Shown here one piece after another: positions 30,017 to 40,098 of a stretch of DNA of 51,299 nucleotides (within the stretch, counting starts at the first letter, position 1; the number at the start of each line of letters is the position of its first letter). A model generated the notes under the pieces. That model had not been told where the DNA came from. It saw only the letters and a program-made list of their open reading frames with translations, and did no database searches. The stretch spans positions 1-51,299 of the forward strand of contig CANRKX010000007.1 in assembly GCA_947631325.1 (NCBI GenBank), in the 5' to 3' direction. This DNA is from an uncultured Clostridia bacterium (GTDB lineage Bacteria; Bacillota; Clostridia; Christensenellales; Borkfalkiaceae). The translations under genes were made by a program, and so were the position numbers.

Positions 30017-30753
30017 ATAAGGTCAAGGTCACCGATTTTTGCATATGGATTGCGACTTTGTTGCTTTTTGCGGGCATAGACGTGCTGTGTTGGTTCGAAT
30101 ATCAAAATTTTTGGCTGTGTTGGGGTGCGATTTTCATATTGATTGCGAGTATGCCCCTGTCGTCACTGCTGCATGAAGCGGGGCACTGCCTTTTCGGGCT
30201 GTGCTCGGGAATTCGTGCGAAGATATCTTTTACCTCCGCGCTCTACTTTTTCAAATCGTCGTCGTGCGAGGTCGTGCCCAAAAAGGACAATAAGGTGAGG
30301 GCAAGATACGCCGTAACCTGCGTCGGCGGGCTTGCATTAAATCTCATCGTCGTTATATTCGGCATTATCGCCCTTCTCGTGAGGGAAGTGCCCACCTATC
30401 TCGCACTTATCGCCCCGTCGTCGCTCTATCTCTTCCTCATAAACTTCATTCCTTGGGAGACAGGCAGCGGCAAGACCGACGGGCTTGTGATTCACGAACT
30501 TCTCATAAATGAAGATTGCGCAAAAGTTGCCGTCGCCGTGCTCACCATTCAGGCGAAAGTGCTTGCGGGCACCCCCATAGAAAAGGTGGATAGAAGTCTC
30601 TTTTTCGATTTGCCGCAGATACGCGAGGACGACCCCGCCTTTATCGCGCTGACGGGATTGAGGGCGGACTACTTCAAGGCTTTGGGCGACACCGCAAAGG
30701 CGCACCAATATTCGGGCAGATTCGAACAGCTCAAAGCCGACTATCTCGATTGA
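30013..30753 (+). CDS. Integral membrane protein, M50/site-2-protease-like
   Basis: 246 aa; HEAGH zinc motif in a hydrophobic segment (SSLLHEAGHCLFGL) and a second S2P-like motif NFIPWETGSGKTDGL. Confidence 0.6.
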   Translation: MNKVKVTDFCIWIATLLLFAGIDVLCWFEYQNFWLCWGAIFILIASMPLSSLLHEAGHCLFGLCSGIRAKISFTSALYFFKSSSCEVVPKKDNKVRARYAVTCVGGLALNLIVVIFGIIALLVREVPTYLALIAPSSLYLFLINFIPWETGSGKTDGLVIHELLINEDCAKVAVAVLTIQAKVLAGTPIEKVDRSLFFDLPQIREDDPAFIALTGLRADYFKALGDTAKAHQYSGRFEQLKADYLD

Positions 30754-30776
30754 ATTTTTGATTTTTATCATATTGA

Positions 30777-30817
30777 AAATCGCCGCAGGCGCAAAAATTT
30801 TGCGCCTGCGGCGATTT
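30777..30817. terminator. Bidirectional perfect hairpin (cgccgcaggcgcaaaaattttgcgcctgcggcg)
   Basis: Arms extend to aaat/attt on both sides; lies between convergent genes. Confidence 0.75.
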
Positions 30818-30832
30818 GGATTTTAAGCATAA

Positions 30833-30988
30833 TCAATTGACGTGATACAGCTTGCCGAAGCAGTGAGGGCATATTCCGCCGCCCCTTATCGCCTGATTTT
30901 TGCAGACGTGATTGCCGCAGTCGCCGCACTCCAGAACGTCGCCCGAAAAGTCACAAAAAAAATCAAAACCGCACCCTTTGGATTTCAT
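30833..30988 (-). CDS. Small zinc-ribbon-like protein (51 aa)
   Basis: Not in the ORF track. Reverse strand reads MKSKGCGFDFFCDFSGDVLECGDCGNHVCKNQAIRGGGICPHCFGKLYHVN with CGDC and CPHC pairs. Confidence 0.65.
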   Translation of the reverse strand: MKSKGCGFDFFCDFSGDVLECGDCGNHVCKNQAIRGGGICPHCFGKLYHVN

Positions 30989-31052
30989 AAAAAAAGTATG
31001 CGTAAAAAGCCTTAAAAATACACCCGAAAATAAGATTTTTTACTTCAAATTC

Positions 31053-31081
31053 TTGCCTTATTTCTAATAATATGGTATAAT
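31053..31081 (+). promoter_or_regulatory. gyrB promoter TTGCCT-17-TATAAT
   Basis: ttgcct 31053-31058, tataat 31076-31081. Confidence 0.65.
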
Positions 31082-31119
31082 AAATAAAAGCTGAAAAAAT
31101 ATCTTTCAAGAGGTGCAAA

Positions 31120-33045
31120 ATGCCCGAAAAAATTCAGTCCAATTACGACGCAAATTCATTGAGAGCATTAAAGGGACTCGAGCCCGTGAGGGAACACCCG
31201 GGAATGTATATCGGACCCACTGACGAAAAGGGGCTTCACTGCCTTGTGCGCGAGGTCATCGACAACTCCATCGACGAGGCGCTCGCAGGCTATTGCGACA
31301 AGATTGACGTCGTCATAACCGAGGACGGCTCGTGCACGGTCAAGGACAACGGCAGGGGAATTCCCACGGGTATAAACGAGGAAGAGGGGATATCGGGCGT
31401 GGAGCTTGCCCTCACCAATTTAAACGCGGGCGGCAAGTTCGGCGGCGGCAACAAGGCGGGCGGATATAAAATTTCGTCGGGATTGCACGGCGTGGGCGTC
31501 TCGTGCGTCAACGCCCTCTCCGACAAGCTCACCGCCGAGGTCTGCCAGAACGGGCATATCTATCGTCAGGTATATCACTGCGGCATACCCGAAGAACCCC
31601 TTAAAATTGTCGGCGACACTGCCGAGACGGGCACCACGATAACCTTCCACCCCGACGCAACCATTCTCGAGACGACGGAGTTCAATTACGATACGTTAAA
31701 GACCCTTCTCCGCGAATTGAGCTATCTAAATAAGGGATTGACACTCACCTTAACCGACCTTCGCGGCGAGAAGGAAAGACACGACAGTTTTTGCTATGAG
31801 GGCGGCGTCGTACACTTCATCGAGGATATAAATCAGGGTAAGGAAACGCTATTCGAAAAGCCCGTGTACTTCGAGGACAGCGAGGGCGACGACAGATTTT
31901 TGGAGGTCGCAATACAGTATAACGACAGCTATGTAGAGCAGATTTTTCCCTTCTCTAACAACATTCGCCAGCCCGACGGCGGCACCCACCTCGACGGCTT
32001 CAAGGCGGCGCTCACAAAGGTTATAAACGACTGCGGTCACAAGTTGAATATATTGAAAGACACCGAAAAGCTCTCGGGCGAGGACGTGCGCGAGGGAATA
32101 ACGGCGGTCGTTTCGGTGAAGATAGCCGACGCGCAGTACGAGAGCCAGACAAAGGCAAAGCTGTGCTCGACGTACGTTCGCGGATTTGTGTATAAGGCGG
32201 TTACCGAAAAGTTCGGAACCTATCTTGAAGAGCACCCCGCCGAGACAAAGGAACTCATAATGCGCTGTATCACGGCGCAGAGGGCGAGGGAAGCGGCGCG
32301 CCTTGCCCGCGAAGAGACGCACAGAAAGGGCGTTTTGGAGAGCACCAAGCTCCCCGGCAAACTCGCCGACTGTTCGGACAAGAGACCCGAACTCTGCGAA
32401 ATATATATCGTCGAGGGCGACTCGGCGGGCGGCACGGCAAAGCAGGGGCGCGACAGAAGATTCCAAGCCATTCTGCCCCTCCGCGGCAAGATATTGAACG
32501 TTGAGAAGGTGCGCATTAACCGCGTACTCGAAAACGAAGAGATAAAGGCAATGATAACCGCATTCGGCTGCGGCATACAGGAGAATTTCGACGAGAGCAA
32601 GCTACGCTATGACAGAATAATAATAATGACCGATGCCGACGTCGACGGCTCGCACATAAGAATATTACTTTTGACTTTCTTCTTCCGCTATATGCGCCCG
32701 CTCGTCGAAAACGGGCATGTATACGCCGCCCAGCCGCCCCTTTACAAGGTCTCGGCAAAGGGTATACCCGACACCTATCTATACGACGACAAGGCGCTTG
32801 AAGATTTCAGAAACAGCTATGATGGCAAGTTCGAGCTGCAACGCTATAAGGGTCTCGGCGAAATGAACAAGGAACAGCTTTGGGAGACGACAATGGACCC
32901 CGCAAAGCGCACACTCGTCAGAATCAACGTGGAGGACGCGGTGGAGGCGGATAAGACTTTCGCCCTCCTCATGGGCGAACAGCCCGAACTCCGCAGGCAG
33001 TTCATAGAAGAAAACGCAAAACTCGTCGAAGAGCTCGACGTTTAA
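31120..33045 (+). CDS. gyrB: DNA gyrase subunit B
   Basis: 641 aa; LEPVREHPGMYIG, EGDSAGGTAKQGRDR, YKGLGEMN. Confidence 0.96.
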   Translation: MPEKIQSNYDANSLRALKGLEPVREHPGMYIGPTDEKGLHCLVREVIDNSIDEALAGYCDKIDVVITEDGSCTVKDNGRGIPTGINEEEGISGVELALTNLNAGGKFGGGNKAGGYKISSGLHGVGVSCVNALSDKLTAEVCQNGHIYRQVYHCGIPEEPLKIVGDTAETGTTITFHPDATILETTEFNYDTLKTLLRELSYLNKGLTLTLTDLRGEKERHDSFCYEGGVVHFIEDINQGKETLFEKPVYFEDSEGDDRFLEVAIQYNDSYVEQIFPFSNNIRQPDGGTHLDGFKAALTKVINDCGHKLNILKDTEKLSGEDVREGITAVVSVKIADAQYESQTKAKLCSTYVRGFVYKAVTEKFGTYLEEHPAETKELIMRCITAQRAREAARLAREETHRKGVLESTKLPGKLADCSDKRPELCEIYIVEGDSAGGTAKQGRDRRFQAILPLRGKILNVEKVRINRVLENEEIKAMITAFGCGIQENFDESKLRYDRIIIMTDADVDGSHIRILLLTFFFRYMRPLVENGHVYAAQPPLYKVSAKGIPDTYLYDDKALEDFRNSYDGKFELQRYKGLGEMNKEQLWETTMDPAKRTLVRINVEDAVEADKTFALLMGEQPELRRQFIEENAKLVEELDV

Positions 33046-33054
33046 GGAGACAGT

Positions 33055-35625
33055 ATGGCAAAGAAAGAAACGAGCCCCGAGCTCACCGAAGAATTCAGAA
33101 AAACTCTCGAAATGACCAAACTCCTCGACGTCGAGGTGGACGCCGAGCTAAAAAAGTCGTTTATCGCATATGCAATGGCGGTCAACGTGTCGCGCGCAAT
33201 TCCCGACGTTCGCGACGGCTTGAAGCCCGTGCACAGGCGCATACTCTATTCAATGCACGAACTCGGTCTTTATTCGGATAAGGCGTTCAGAAAGTGCGCC
33301 CGTATCGTCGGCGACTGCCTCGGTAAATATCACCCCCACGGCGACAGCTCTGTCTACTACGCCCTCGTAAGGCTCGCGCAGGACTTCTCGATAAACTATC
33401 CCTTAGTTGAAGGGCACGGCAACTTCGGCTCGGTGGACGGCGACCCCGCCGCGGCAATGAGATATACCGAAGCAAGGCTTTCCAAAATAGCCGCCGAAAT
33501 GCTCCGCGACCTCGACAAGGAGACGGTTGACTTCTATCCCACTTTCGACGACACGGGCATGCAGCCCACCGTGCTTCCCTCGCGCTTCCCCAATATGCTC
33601 GTCAACGGCTCTGACGGTATAGCCGTCGGCATGGCGACAAATATCCCGCCCCACAACCTCGGCGAGGTTATCGACGGCGTAATCGCCCTTATCGAAAATC
33701 CCGATATAACTATTGACGAGCTCATATCATACGTCCACGCCCCCGACTTCCCGACGGGCGCGCTCATAATGGGCAGAAGCGGCATAAAAAAGGCGTATCA
33801 CACGGGCAAGGGCAACATAATTATCCGTTCCCGCTGCGAGGTGGAGGACTATCAGAGCGGCAATCAGACGAGACAGCGCATAATAGTCACCGAAATACCC
33901 TATCAGGTGAACAAGGCAAAGCTCATAGAGTCCATCGCCGACCTCGTGAAGAACAAGCGCATCGAGGGCATATCGGATATCCGCGAGGAATCCGACCGCG
34001 ACGGCATGCGCATTGTTATCGAACTCAAAAAGGACGCCAACGCGCAGGTCGTCTTGAACCTATTATATAAACACACCAACTTGCAGGTGTCGGACGGCAT
34101 TATTATGCTCGCCCTCGTTGACGGCACGCCCAAAATACTCAACTTGAAGGAGTGCCTTTACTACTATCTCGAGCACCAAAAGGACATCATCGTCCGCCGC
34201 ACCAAATACGACCTCGCAAAGACGGAAGAGCGCGCACATATCCTGCGCGGGCTGGTAATTGCGCAGGCGAGCATAAACGAAGTTGTCGAAGTCTGCCGCA
34301 ACGCCGTCGATAAGACCGATTGCGTTGTAAAGCTCGTCGCCAACTTCGAACTCGACGAAAAGCAGGCGACAGCCGTTGCCGAGTTGAGATTATACAGATT
34401 ATCCCACCTCGAAGTAGACAAGTTGAAAGAAGAGCTCGACGGTCTTGAAAAGACCATACTCGACCTCAAAGATATCCTCGCCAACGAGAGCAGGGTGTTG
34501 CAGATAATAAAGGACGACTTGCTTGAAATAAAGCGTAAATATCCCTCCGAGAGAAAGACGGAGATTGCCGTTGACTACTCGGGCGAAATCGAGGACGCCG
34601 ACTTGATACCCGTCGAGCAGGTGGTCATTTCCATGACCCATTCGGGTTATGTGAAGCGTCTGCCAGTCGCCGAATACCGCGCACAGAACCGCGGCGGCAT
34701 GGGCATAACCGCACACCGCCCCAAGGAGGAGGACTTTGTGGAGAGAATGTTCGTCTGCTCCTCGCATGACGACTTGTTGCTCTTCTCCACCCTCGGCAAG
34801 GTCTATCGTATAAAGGGCTATGAAATCCCCGAAGCGGCGCGCACTGCCCGCGGCAGGGCAATCGTCAACCTCGTGCAGATTACGCAGGACGAGAAGATAA
34901 CGACGATAATCCCCGTCAATCCCGAGGCGAGCGGATATATTGCCTTTGCGACAAAGCAGGGTCTCATCAAAAAGACCCGTCTCGAGGAGTTCGAGCATAT
35001 CAACCGCAACGGCAAGATAGCAATCCGCTTAAACGACAACGACAGCTTGATTTCCGTGCAGTTCACCACGGGCGATAACGAACTTATGATAGCTTCCCGC
35101 GCGGGCAAGTGCATCCGCTTCCACGAATCGGGCGCGCGCCCCATGGGAAGGGACACGGCGGGCGTAAGGGCGATGAAGCTCGACGGACCCGACGATATGC
35201 TTGTGGATATGCTCGTCGTCGACGAGACAAAGGACGTGTTGACGGTTGCTTCCAATGGCTATGGCAAGCGTTCGTCGCTTGACGACTACCGTCCTCAGGG
35301 CAGAGCGGGCAAGGGACTCAAAGCGGGAACCTTCAACGAGGTGACGGGCTATCTCGTCAACCTTAAACAGGTGACTGCGGACGACGACCTCATGATAATT
35401 TCCGAGGGCGGCACTATAATAAGAATGCACTGCGACTCTATTTCCAAGATAGGCAGGGCGGCGCGCGGCGTAAGGCTGATGAAGCTCAAGGACGGCGCGG
35501 TTGCTACTATTGCCATAACCGAACGCGACGACGAAGCCGAGATTGCCGCACCCGAGGAGACGGCGGCGGATCTTCCCCCCGAAGAGACCCAAAATACCGC
35601 CGAGTCGGACGACAACGAAGAGTGA
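33055..35625 (+). CDS. gyrA: DNA gyrase subunit A
   Basis: 856 aa; [18 protein letters not shown]-like motif, [27 protein letters not shown]; GyrA-box-like QNRGGMG. Confidence 0.96.
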   Translation: MAKKETSPELTEEFRKTLEMTKLLDVEVDAELKKSFIAYAMAVNVSRAIPDVRDGLKPVHRRILYSMHELGLYSDKAFRKCARIVGDCLGKYHPHGDSSVYYALVRLAQDFSINYPLVEGHGNFGSVDGDPAAAMRYTEARLSKIAAEMLRDLDKETVDFYPTFDDTGMQPTVLPSRFPNMLVNGSDGIAVGMATNIPPHNLGEVIDGVIALIENPDITIDELISYVHAPDFPTGALIMGRSGIKKAYHTGKGNIIIRSRCEVEDYQSGNQTRQRIIVTEIPYQVNKAKLIESIADLVKNKRIEGISDIREESDRDGMRIVIELKKDANAQVVLNLLYKHTNLQVSDGIIMLALVDGTPKILNLKECLYYYLEHQKDIIVRRTKYDLAKTEERAHILRGLVIAQASINEVVEVCRNAVDKTDCVVKLVANFELDEKQATAVAELRLYRLSHLEVDKLKEELDGLEKTILDLKDILANESRVLQIIKDDLLEIKRKYPSERKTEIAVDYSGEIEDADLIPVEQVVISMTHSGYVKRLPVAEYRAQNRGGMGITAHRPKEEDFVERMFVCSSHDDLLLFSTLGKVYRIKGYEIPEAARTARGRAIVNLVQITQDEKITTIIPVNPEASGYIAFATKQGLIKKTRLEEFEHINRNGKIAIRLNDNDSLISVQFTTGDNELMIASRAGKCIRFHESGARPMGRDTAGVRAMKLDGPDDMLVDMLVVDETKDVLTVASNGYGKRSSLDDYRPQGRAGKGLKAGTFNEVTGYLVNLKQVTADDDLMIISEGGTIIRMHCDSISKIGRAARGVRLMKLKDGAVATIAITERDDEAEIAAPEETAADLPPEETQNTAESDDNEE

Positions 35626-35663
35626 TTAGTGATTTAAAAGAGTGATTTGAAAATGATTATATG

Positions 35664-35701
35664 AAAAGCCGCCGCGCGGAATTTTCCGCGCGGCGGCTTT
35701 T
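35664..35701. terminator. Bidirectional perfect hairpin between convergent gyrA and P-type ATPase
   Basis: aaaagccgccgcgcggaa / ttccgcgcggcggctttt, 18-bp stem. Confidence 0.8.
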
Positions 35702-35725
35702 AAAATATTCTTTAAAATCTTTAAT

Positions 35726-38509
35726 TTACACCGACTGCGACCAAGGGGGTGCGGCGGGTTCGTCGCGATGGTCCTTGTGGGCGCGGGCGGAGGGGAATAT
35801 GGTGTGCATCGTCGCGAGCAGCCAATTGGATATGGGGAACGCCGCTTCGAGTACGACGAGGACGATGAGTATCTGCGGATACTGCCAATTTATCTCCGAC
35901 CACCCGTCGAGCAGCATATCTGCGATGAGCGGCACACAGAAGCAGGCAATACATACCGACATAACGCCGACGCACAGCACCGCCCTGTACACGTTGAAGG
36001 GCTTGCATATCCTGTAAACCATTACAAATCCCGAGAAGGTCAAAGCGAGTATGCACATCGCCTTGTAGTAATCGTCAAAGTCGTGCAGTCCGTAAATGTA
36101 GTGATTTATGTGATAGGTTGCGTACATCGACATGACGCATATTATCATCGTTACGGCTCCCGCGGCGGCTCCGCTCAGGACATAGGTTATAAACTTGCCC
36201 TGCACTCGCTCCTTGTTGGGTTGAAGGGAGAGGAAGAAGGAGGGAACGGCGATTATAGCAATCTCCAACAAAAGCATATTCGAGGGCATAAACAGATAGG
36301 GTCTGCTCATCGCAATGCAGATTATCGCAAGAATTGCGGTAAACAGCGTCTTCATTAGATAGAGCGACGAGGAGTTTTTAATGTTATTTATGACCCTTCT
36401 GCCCTCGGCGACCACCTTGGGAAGGGAGTTGAAGTTGTTGTCCATTAAAACGAGGTGACTGACGTTTCTCGCCGCCTCGCTGCCCGACGCAACCGAGATG
36501 GCGCAGTCGGCTTCCTTTAAGGCGAGAATGTCGTTAACTCCGTCGCCCGTCATCGCAACGGTGTTGCCCTCGGCTTTAATGGAGCGCACCAAAATGGCTT
36601 TCTGCTCGGGTGAGACGCGCCCGAAAACGGTGTACTTATTGGCGACGTTTTCTACTTCTTTATCGTTGAGCCCGTCGAGGGAGATGAACTTGTCTGCGTT
36701 GGCAATGCCCGCGCGCTTTGCGACTTCGGCAACGGTCACGGGGTTGTCGCCCGAGATTACCTTGACGGCAACGTCGTTTTGCTTAAACCAATTTATTGTC
36801 TGTATGGCGTCCTCGCGTATATTGTCCGCAATTGAAATTATGGCGACGGGCTTTAAAAGCGAGGGGAGCTTGTCGGCGACGATAGCCGAGGGGGAGTGGG
36901 CGACGACGATGACGCGCAAGCCCATCTGCGCATACTGCCGCACAATCTTTTCCACCTTGGCGGGATAGGGCTTCAAGACGAACTCGGGCGCGCCCATTAC
37001 AAAGGTGCCCGCCTCGTCGAAGGTGACCGCCGAGAGCTTTCTCTTTGAGGAGAAGGGGATTTTTGCGACCGCCGTCAGCGCGTCGCTATGCCCGAAGTGA
37101 TTTGTGAGGGCGATAGAGGTCTGATTGTTGTCGTCGAGGGCGGCAAGCATACTGCCCATGATATCGTTTAAGGACCACTCGCCCACGGTGTTCAGAATAA
37201 CTGCGTCGTTTACCCTCATTCTGCCGTCGGTGATTGTCCCCGTCTTGTCGAGACACAGAACGTTTACGCGCGCAAGCATTTCAAGCGAATACATATCCTG
37301 CACGAGGGTCTGACTTCTCGCCATTCTCAAAATACCCATGGCGAGCGCAAGCGAGGTCAAAAGCAACATTCCCGAGGGAATCATGCCGATAACTACCGTG
37401 CAAGTCCTCTGAATGGCGTAGTTGGTCTGCTGCGTGAATATCCACGGCTCAACCTTGGCAAAGTCGGGGTCTGCGCCCGTGTTGTGAAGGGCGATGATGA
37501 AAGTGCCTATCGCGACGGGTATAATCAGAATGGACACAAACTTTATGATGAGCTTTGTCGAATTCATCAGCTCGGAGTTGGGTCTCTTGTACTTTTTAGC
37601 CTTTGAGGTCAGCTTTTCGAGATATGTATCCTTGCCGACCTTATCGACGCGCATCTTGCCGCTGCCGCTCGAGATGAAGCTGCCCGCATACAGCGTATCG
37701 CCGACGTTTTTCTTTATCGCAACGCTCTCGCCCGTCAGAAGGCTCTCGTTTACTTCAACCGAACCCTCGGCAAGTATGCAGTCTGCGGGCACCTGATTGC
37801 CCGTGTCGAGGAGGATTACATCGTCAAGCACTATTTCCTTTATGGGTATTTCCACCGTCTCGCCGTCGCGTATGACCTTTACAGTGTTGGAGGCGAGTAT
37901 GGCGAGCTTATCTATGGAACGCTTGGAGCGGATTTCCTGAATAATACCTATGACGATATTCGCCGTGGTTATCAGTATGACGAGATAGTTGGAAATGCCC
38001 TTCGTGTTGGCGAGAATGAGCGCAATGCCCGCAATGACGCACAACAGGTTGAAGAAAGTGCAGATATTGCCGATAAAGATGCTGGCGTAAGAGCGGGAGT
38101 ACTGCTTGTTCGTGTCGTTGAACAAAAAGTGCTTGAACCTGTCGTCTACCTGCTCGGCAGAAAGCCCCTTGTTGAGTTTGGGGGCATAGCGTTCCACCTT
38201 GCCCGCAACCGCCTTTTTGGGGTGGCGCTTGAAGTACTTTATCTGCTTCGCCCTGTCCAAGCCGCCATCTGCGCCGTGAGAGGAGGAGGGCTCGTCGCCG
38301 GGGAAGAGCGCCATCTGCACGTCGTCCGCCGCCGCAGTTTCGCCCTTTATGGCGTCTTCGGCTGCCGAAGCTTGCTTGTTTTCCGAAGATTTAGCCTGCG
38401 CCGACTTCTTTTCGGGCTTTAAGCCCTCTTTTTCGGTCGCCGCAACGCTTTCTTCCTTGTCCGCACCGTCCTTTTTTCGGTCGGACATTCTGAAAATAAT
38501 CTTGCTCAT
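35726..38509 (-). CDS. Cation-translocating P-type ATPase (HAD-IC)
   Basis: 927 aa; CLDKTGTITDG, LLTGES, MTGDGVNDILALKEADCAIS, PSGMLLLTSLALA in TM4. Confidence 0.93.
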   Translation of the reverse strand: MSKIIFRMSDRKKDGADKEESVAATEKEGLKPEKKSAQAKSSENKQASAAEDAIKGETAAADDVQMALFPGDEPSSSHGADGGLDRAKQIKYFKRHPKKAVAGKVERYAPKLNKGLSAEQVDDRFKHFLFNDTNKQYSRSYASIFIGNICTFFNLLCVIAGIALILANTKGISNYLVILITTANIVIGIIQEIRSKRSIDKLAILASNTVKVIRDGETVEIPIKEIVLDDVILLDTGNQVPADCILAEGSVEVNESLLTGESVAIKKNVGDTLYAGSFISSGSGKMRVDKVGKDTYLEKLTSKAKKYKRPNSELMNSTKLIIKFVSILIIPVAIGTFIIALHNTGADPDFAKVEPWIFTQQTNYAIQRTCTVVIGMIPSGMLLLTSLALAMGILRMARSQTLVQDMYSLEMLARVNVLCLDKTGTITDGRMRVNDAVILNTVGEWSLNDIMGSMLAALDDNNQTSIALTNHFGHSDALTAVAKIPFSSKRKLSAVTFDEAGTFVMGAPEFVLKPYPAKVEKIVRQYAQMGLRVIVVAHSPSAIVADKLPSLLKPVAIISIADNIREDAIQTINWFKQNDVAVKVISGDNPVTVAEVAKRAGIANADKFISLDGLNDKEVENVANKYTVFGRVSPEQKAILVRSIKAEGNTVAMTGDGVNDILALKEADCAISVASGSEAARNVSHLVLMDNNFNSLPKVVAEGRRVINNIKNSSSLYLMKTLFTAILAIICIAMSRPYLFMPSNMLLLEIAIIAVPSFFLSLQPNKERVQGKFITYVLSGAAAGAVTMIICVMSMYATYHINHYIYGLHDFDDYYKAMCILALTFSGFVMVYRICKPFNVYRAVLCVGVMSVCIACFCVPLIADMLLDGWSEINWQYPQILIVLVVLEAAFPISNWLLATMHTIFPSARAHKDHRDEPAAPPWSQSV

Positions 38510-38597
38510 AATTTAAACCGTTAAAAAAATGTAATATTACAGCTTTCTAATTATACCATAAAAAAAAACGATTTTCAATATATTGCAGATAATTTAA

Positions 38598-38626
38598 TTG
38601 CAATTACCAAAATTTTGATTTATAAT
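38598..38626 (+). promoter_or_regulatory. serS promoter TTGCAA-17-TATAAT, probably leaderless
   Basis: tataat 38621-38626 lies 6 nt before the ATG at 38633. Confidence 0.6.
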
Positions 38627-38632
38627 TGACTT

Positions 38633-39928
38633 ATGATTGACATTAATCTCATACGCGAAAATCCCGACCTCGTTCGGGAGAATATCAAAAAGAAATTTCA
38701 GGATAAAAAATTGCCCCTTGTCGACCAAGTTTTGGAGGACGACAGACGCCGCCGCGAACTTCAGCAGGAGGGCGACGCTCTCCGCGCCCGCCGCAACGCC
38801 CTTGCAAAGTCGATAGGTCAGCTCATGCGCGAGGGGAAGAAAGAAGAGGCGGAGCAGGCAAAGGCTCAATCCAAATCCAATAATGACAGAATTGCCCAGA
38901 TTGAGCAGGAGTGCGTGGAGGTGGAGCAAAACCTCAAAAAGGCGATGATGATGATACCCAACATTATCGCCGACGACGTGCCCATAGGAAAAGACGACAG
39001 CGAAAACGTTCAGGGCAAGGTCTTTTTGGAGCCCAAGCAAAAGCCCTTCGAAGTGCCCTATCACCTCGACATATTGGAGAGCTTGGGCGGCATCGACCTC
39101 GACAGCGCGAGGAGGACGAGCGGCAACGGCTTTTACTATCTGACGGGCGACGTTGCCCGCCTGCACTCGGCTGTTTTGACCTATGCCCGCGACTTCATGA
39201 TAGATAAGGGCTTCACCTACTGCATACCGCCGTTTATGATAAGGGGCGACGTCGTTTCGGGCGTCATGTCCTTTGAGGAAATGGACGGAATGATGTATAA
39301 GATTGAGGGCGAAGATTTGTACCTTATCGGCACTTCCGAGCACTCGATGATAGGCAGATTTATGGGCACGGTATTGCCCGAAAGCTCACTTCCCCAAACT
39401 CTCACTTCCTATTCGCCCTGCTTCCGCAAGGAAAAGGGTGCGCACGGCATCGAGGAGAGGGGAATTTACCGCATACACCAATTCGAAAAGCAGGAGATGA
39501 TTGTAATCTGCAAGCCCGAGGAGAGCGACTATTGGTATGAAAAGCTGTGGAATTACACCGTGGAGCTGTTCACCTCTATGGAAATTCCCGTCCGCCAGCT
39601 CATCTGCTGTTCGGGCGACCTCGCCGATTTGAAGTATAAAAGCTGCGACGTCGAGGCGTGGAGCCCCCGGCAGAAGAAGTACTTCGAGGTGGGGAGCTGT
39701 TCCAATCTGACCGACGCTCAAGCCCGCCGCCTGAATATCCGCTATAAAAACGAAAAGACGGGCAAGAACGAGTACGCGCACACCTTGAACAACACCGTCG
39801 TCGCACCCCCGAGGATGTTGATTGCCTTCCTCGAAAACCACTTGCAGGCAGACGGCAGCGTGTACATTCCCGAGGTCTTGAGGAAGTACATGGGCGGAAA
39901 GGATAAAATCGAGGTCAAAAAGGCGTAA
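38633..39928 (+). CDS. serS: Seryl-tRNA synthetase
   Basis: 431 aa; MIDINLIRENPDLVRENIKKK, class II motifs CFRKEKGAHGIEERGIYRIHQFEKQEM. Confidence 0.97.
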   Translation: MIDINLIRENPDLVRENIKKKFQDKKLPLVDQVLEDDRRRRELQQEGDALRARRNALAKSIGQLMREGKKEEAEQAKAQSKSNNDRIAQIEQECVEVEQNLKKAMMMIPNIIADDVPIGKDDSENVQGKVFLEPKQKPFEVPYHLDILESLGGIDLDSARRTSGNGFYYLTGDVARLHSAVLTYARDFMIDKGFTYCIPPFMIRGDVVSGVMSFEEMDGMMYKIEGEDLYLIGTSEHSMIGRFMGTVLPESSLPQTLTSYSPCFRKEKGAHGIEERGIYRIHQFEKQEMIVICKPEESDYWYEKLWNYTVELFTSMEIPVRQLICCSGDLADLKYKSCDVEAWSPRQKKYFEVGSCSNLTDAQARRLNIRYKNEKTGKNEYAHTLNNTVVAPPRMLIAFLENHLQADGSVYIPEVLRKYMGGKDKIEVKKA

Positions 39929-39966
39929 TCAACTGTATTATTTAAGATTATTTTATATTTTTATAA

Positions 39967-40006
39967 GACCCGCCCTCGGCGCAAAATTTTGCGCCGAGGG
40001 CGGGTC
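39967..40006. terminator. 40-nt perfect palindrome between convergent genes
   Basis: gacccgccctcggcgcaaaa / ttttgcgccgagggcgggtc. Confidence 0.8.
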
Positions 40007-40098
40007 GTTTATGTCGCGTTATATAACTTTATTATATAATCTCTATTATATAATCCGATAATCCGCGCCGTTTAAATACGGTTATATAAATATAAAAA

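Noticed and set aside
35726-38509. Unusual PSG instead of PEG in TM4 of the P-type ATPase as a novel specificity
   Set aside because: From memory, Firmicute homologues of this group often carry IPSGM/IPSGL, so it is probably ordinary for the family.
38511-38632. T-box riboswitch upstream of serS
   Set aside because: The intergenic space is short, the promoter is next to the ATG, and no T-box motif or specifier stem was seen.
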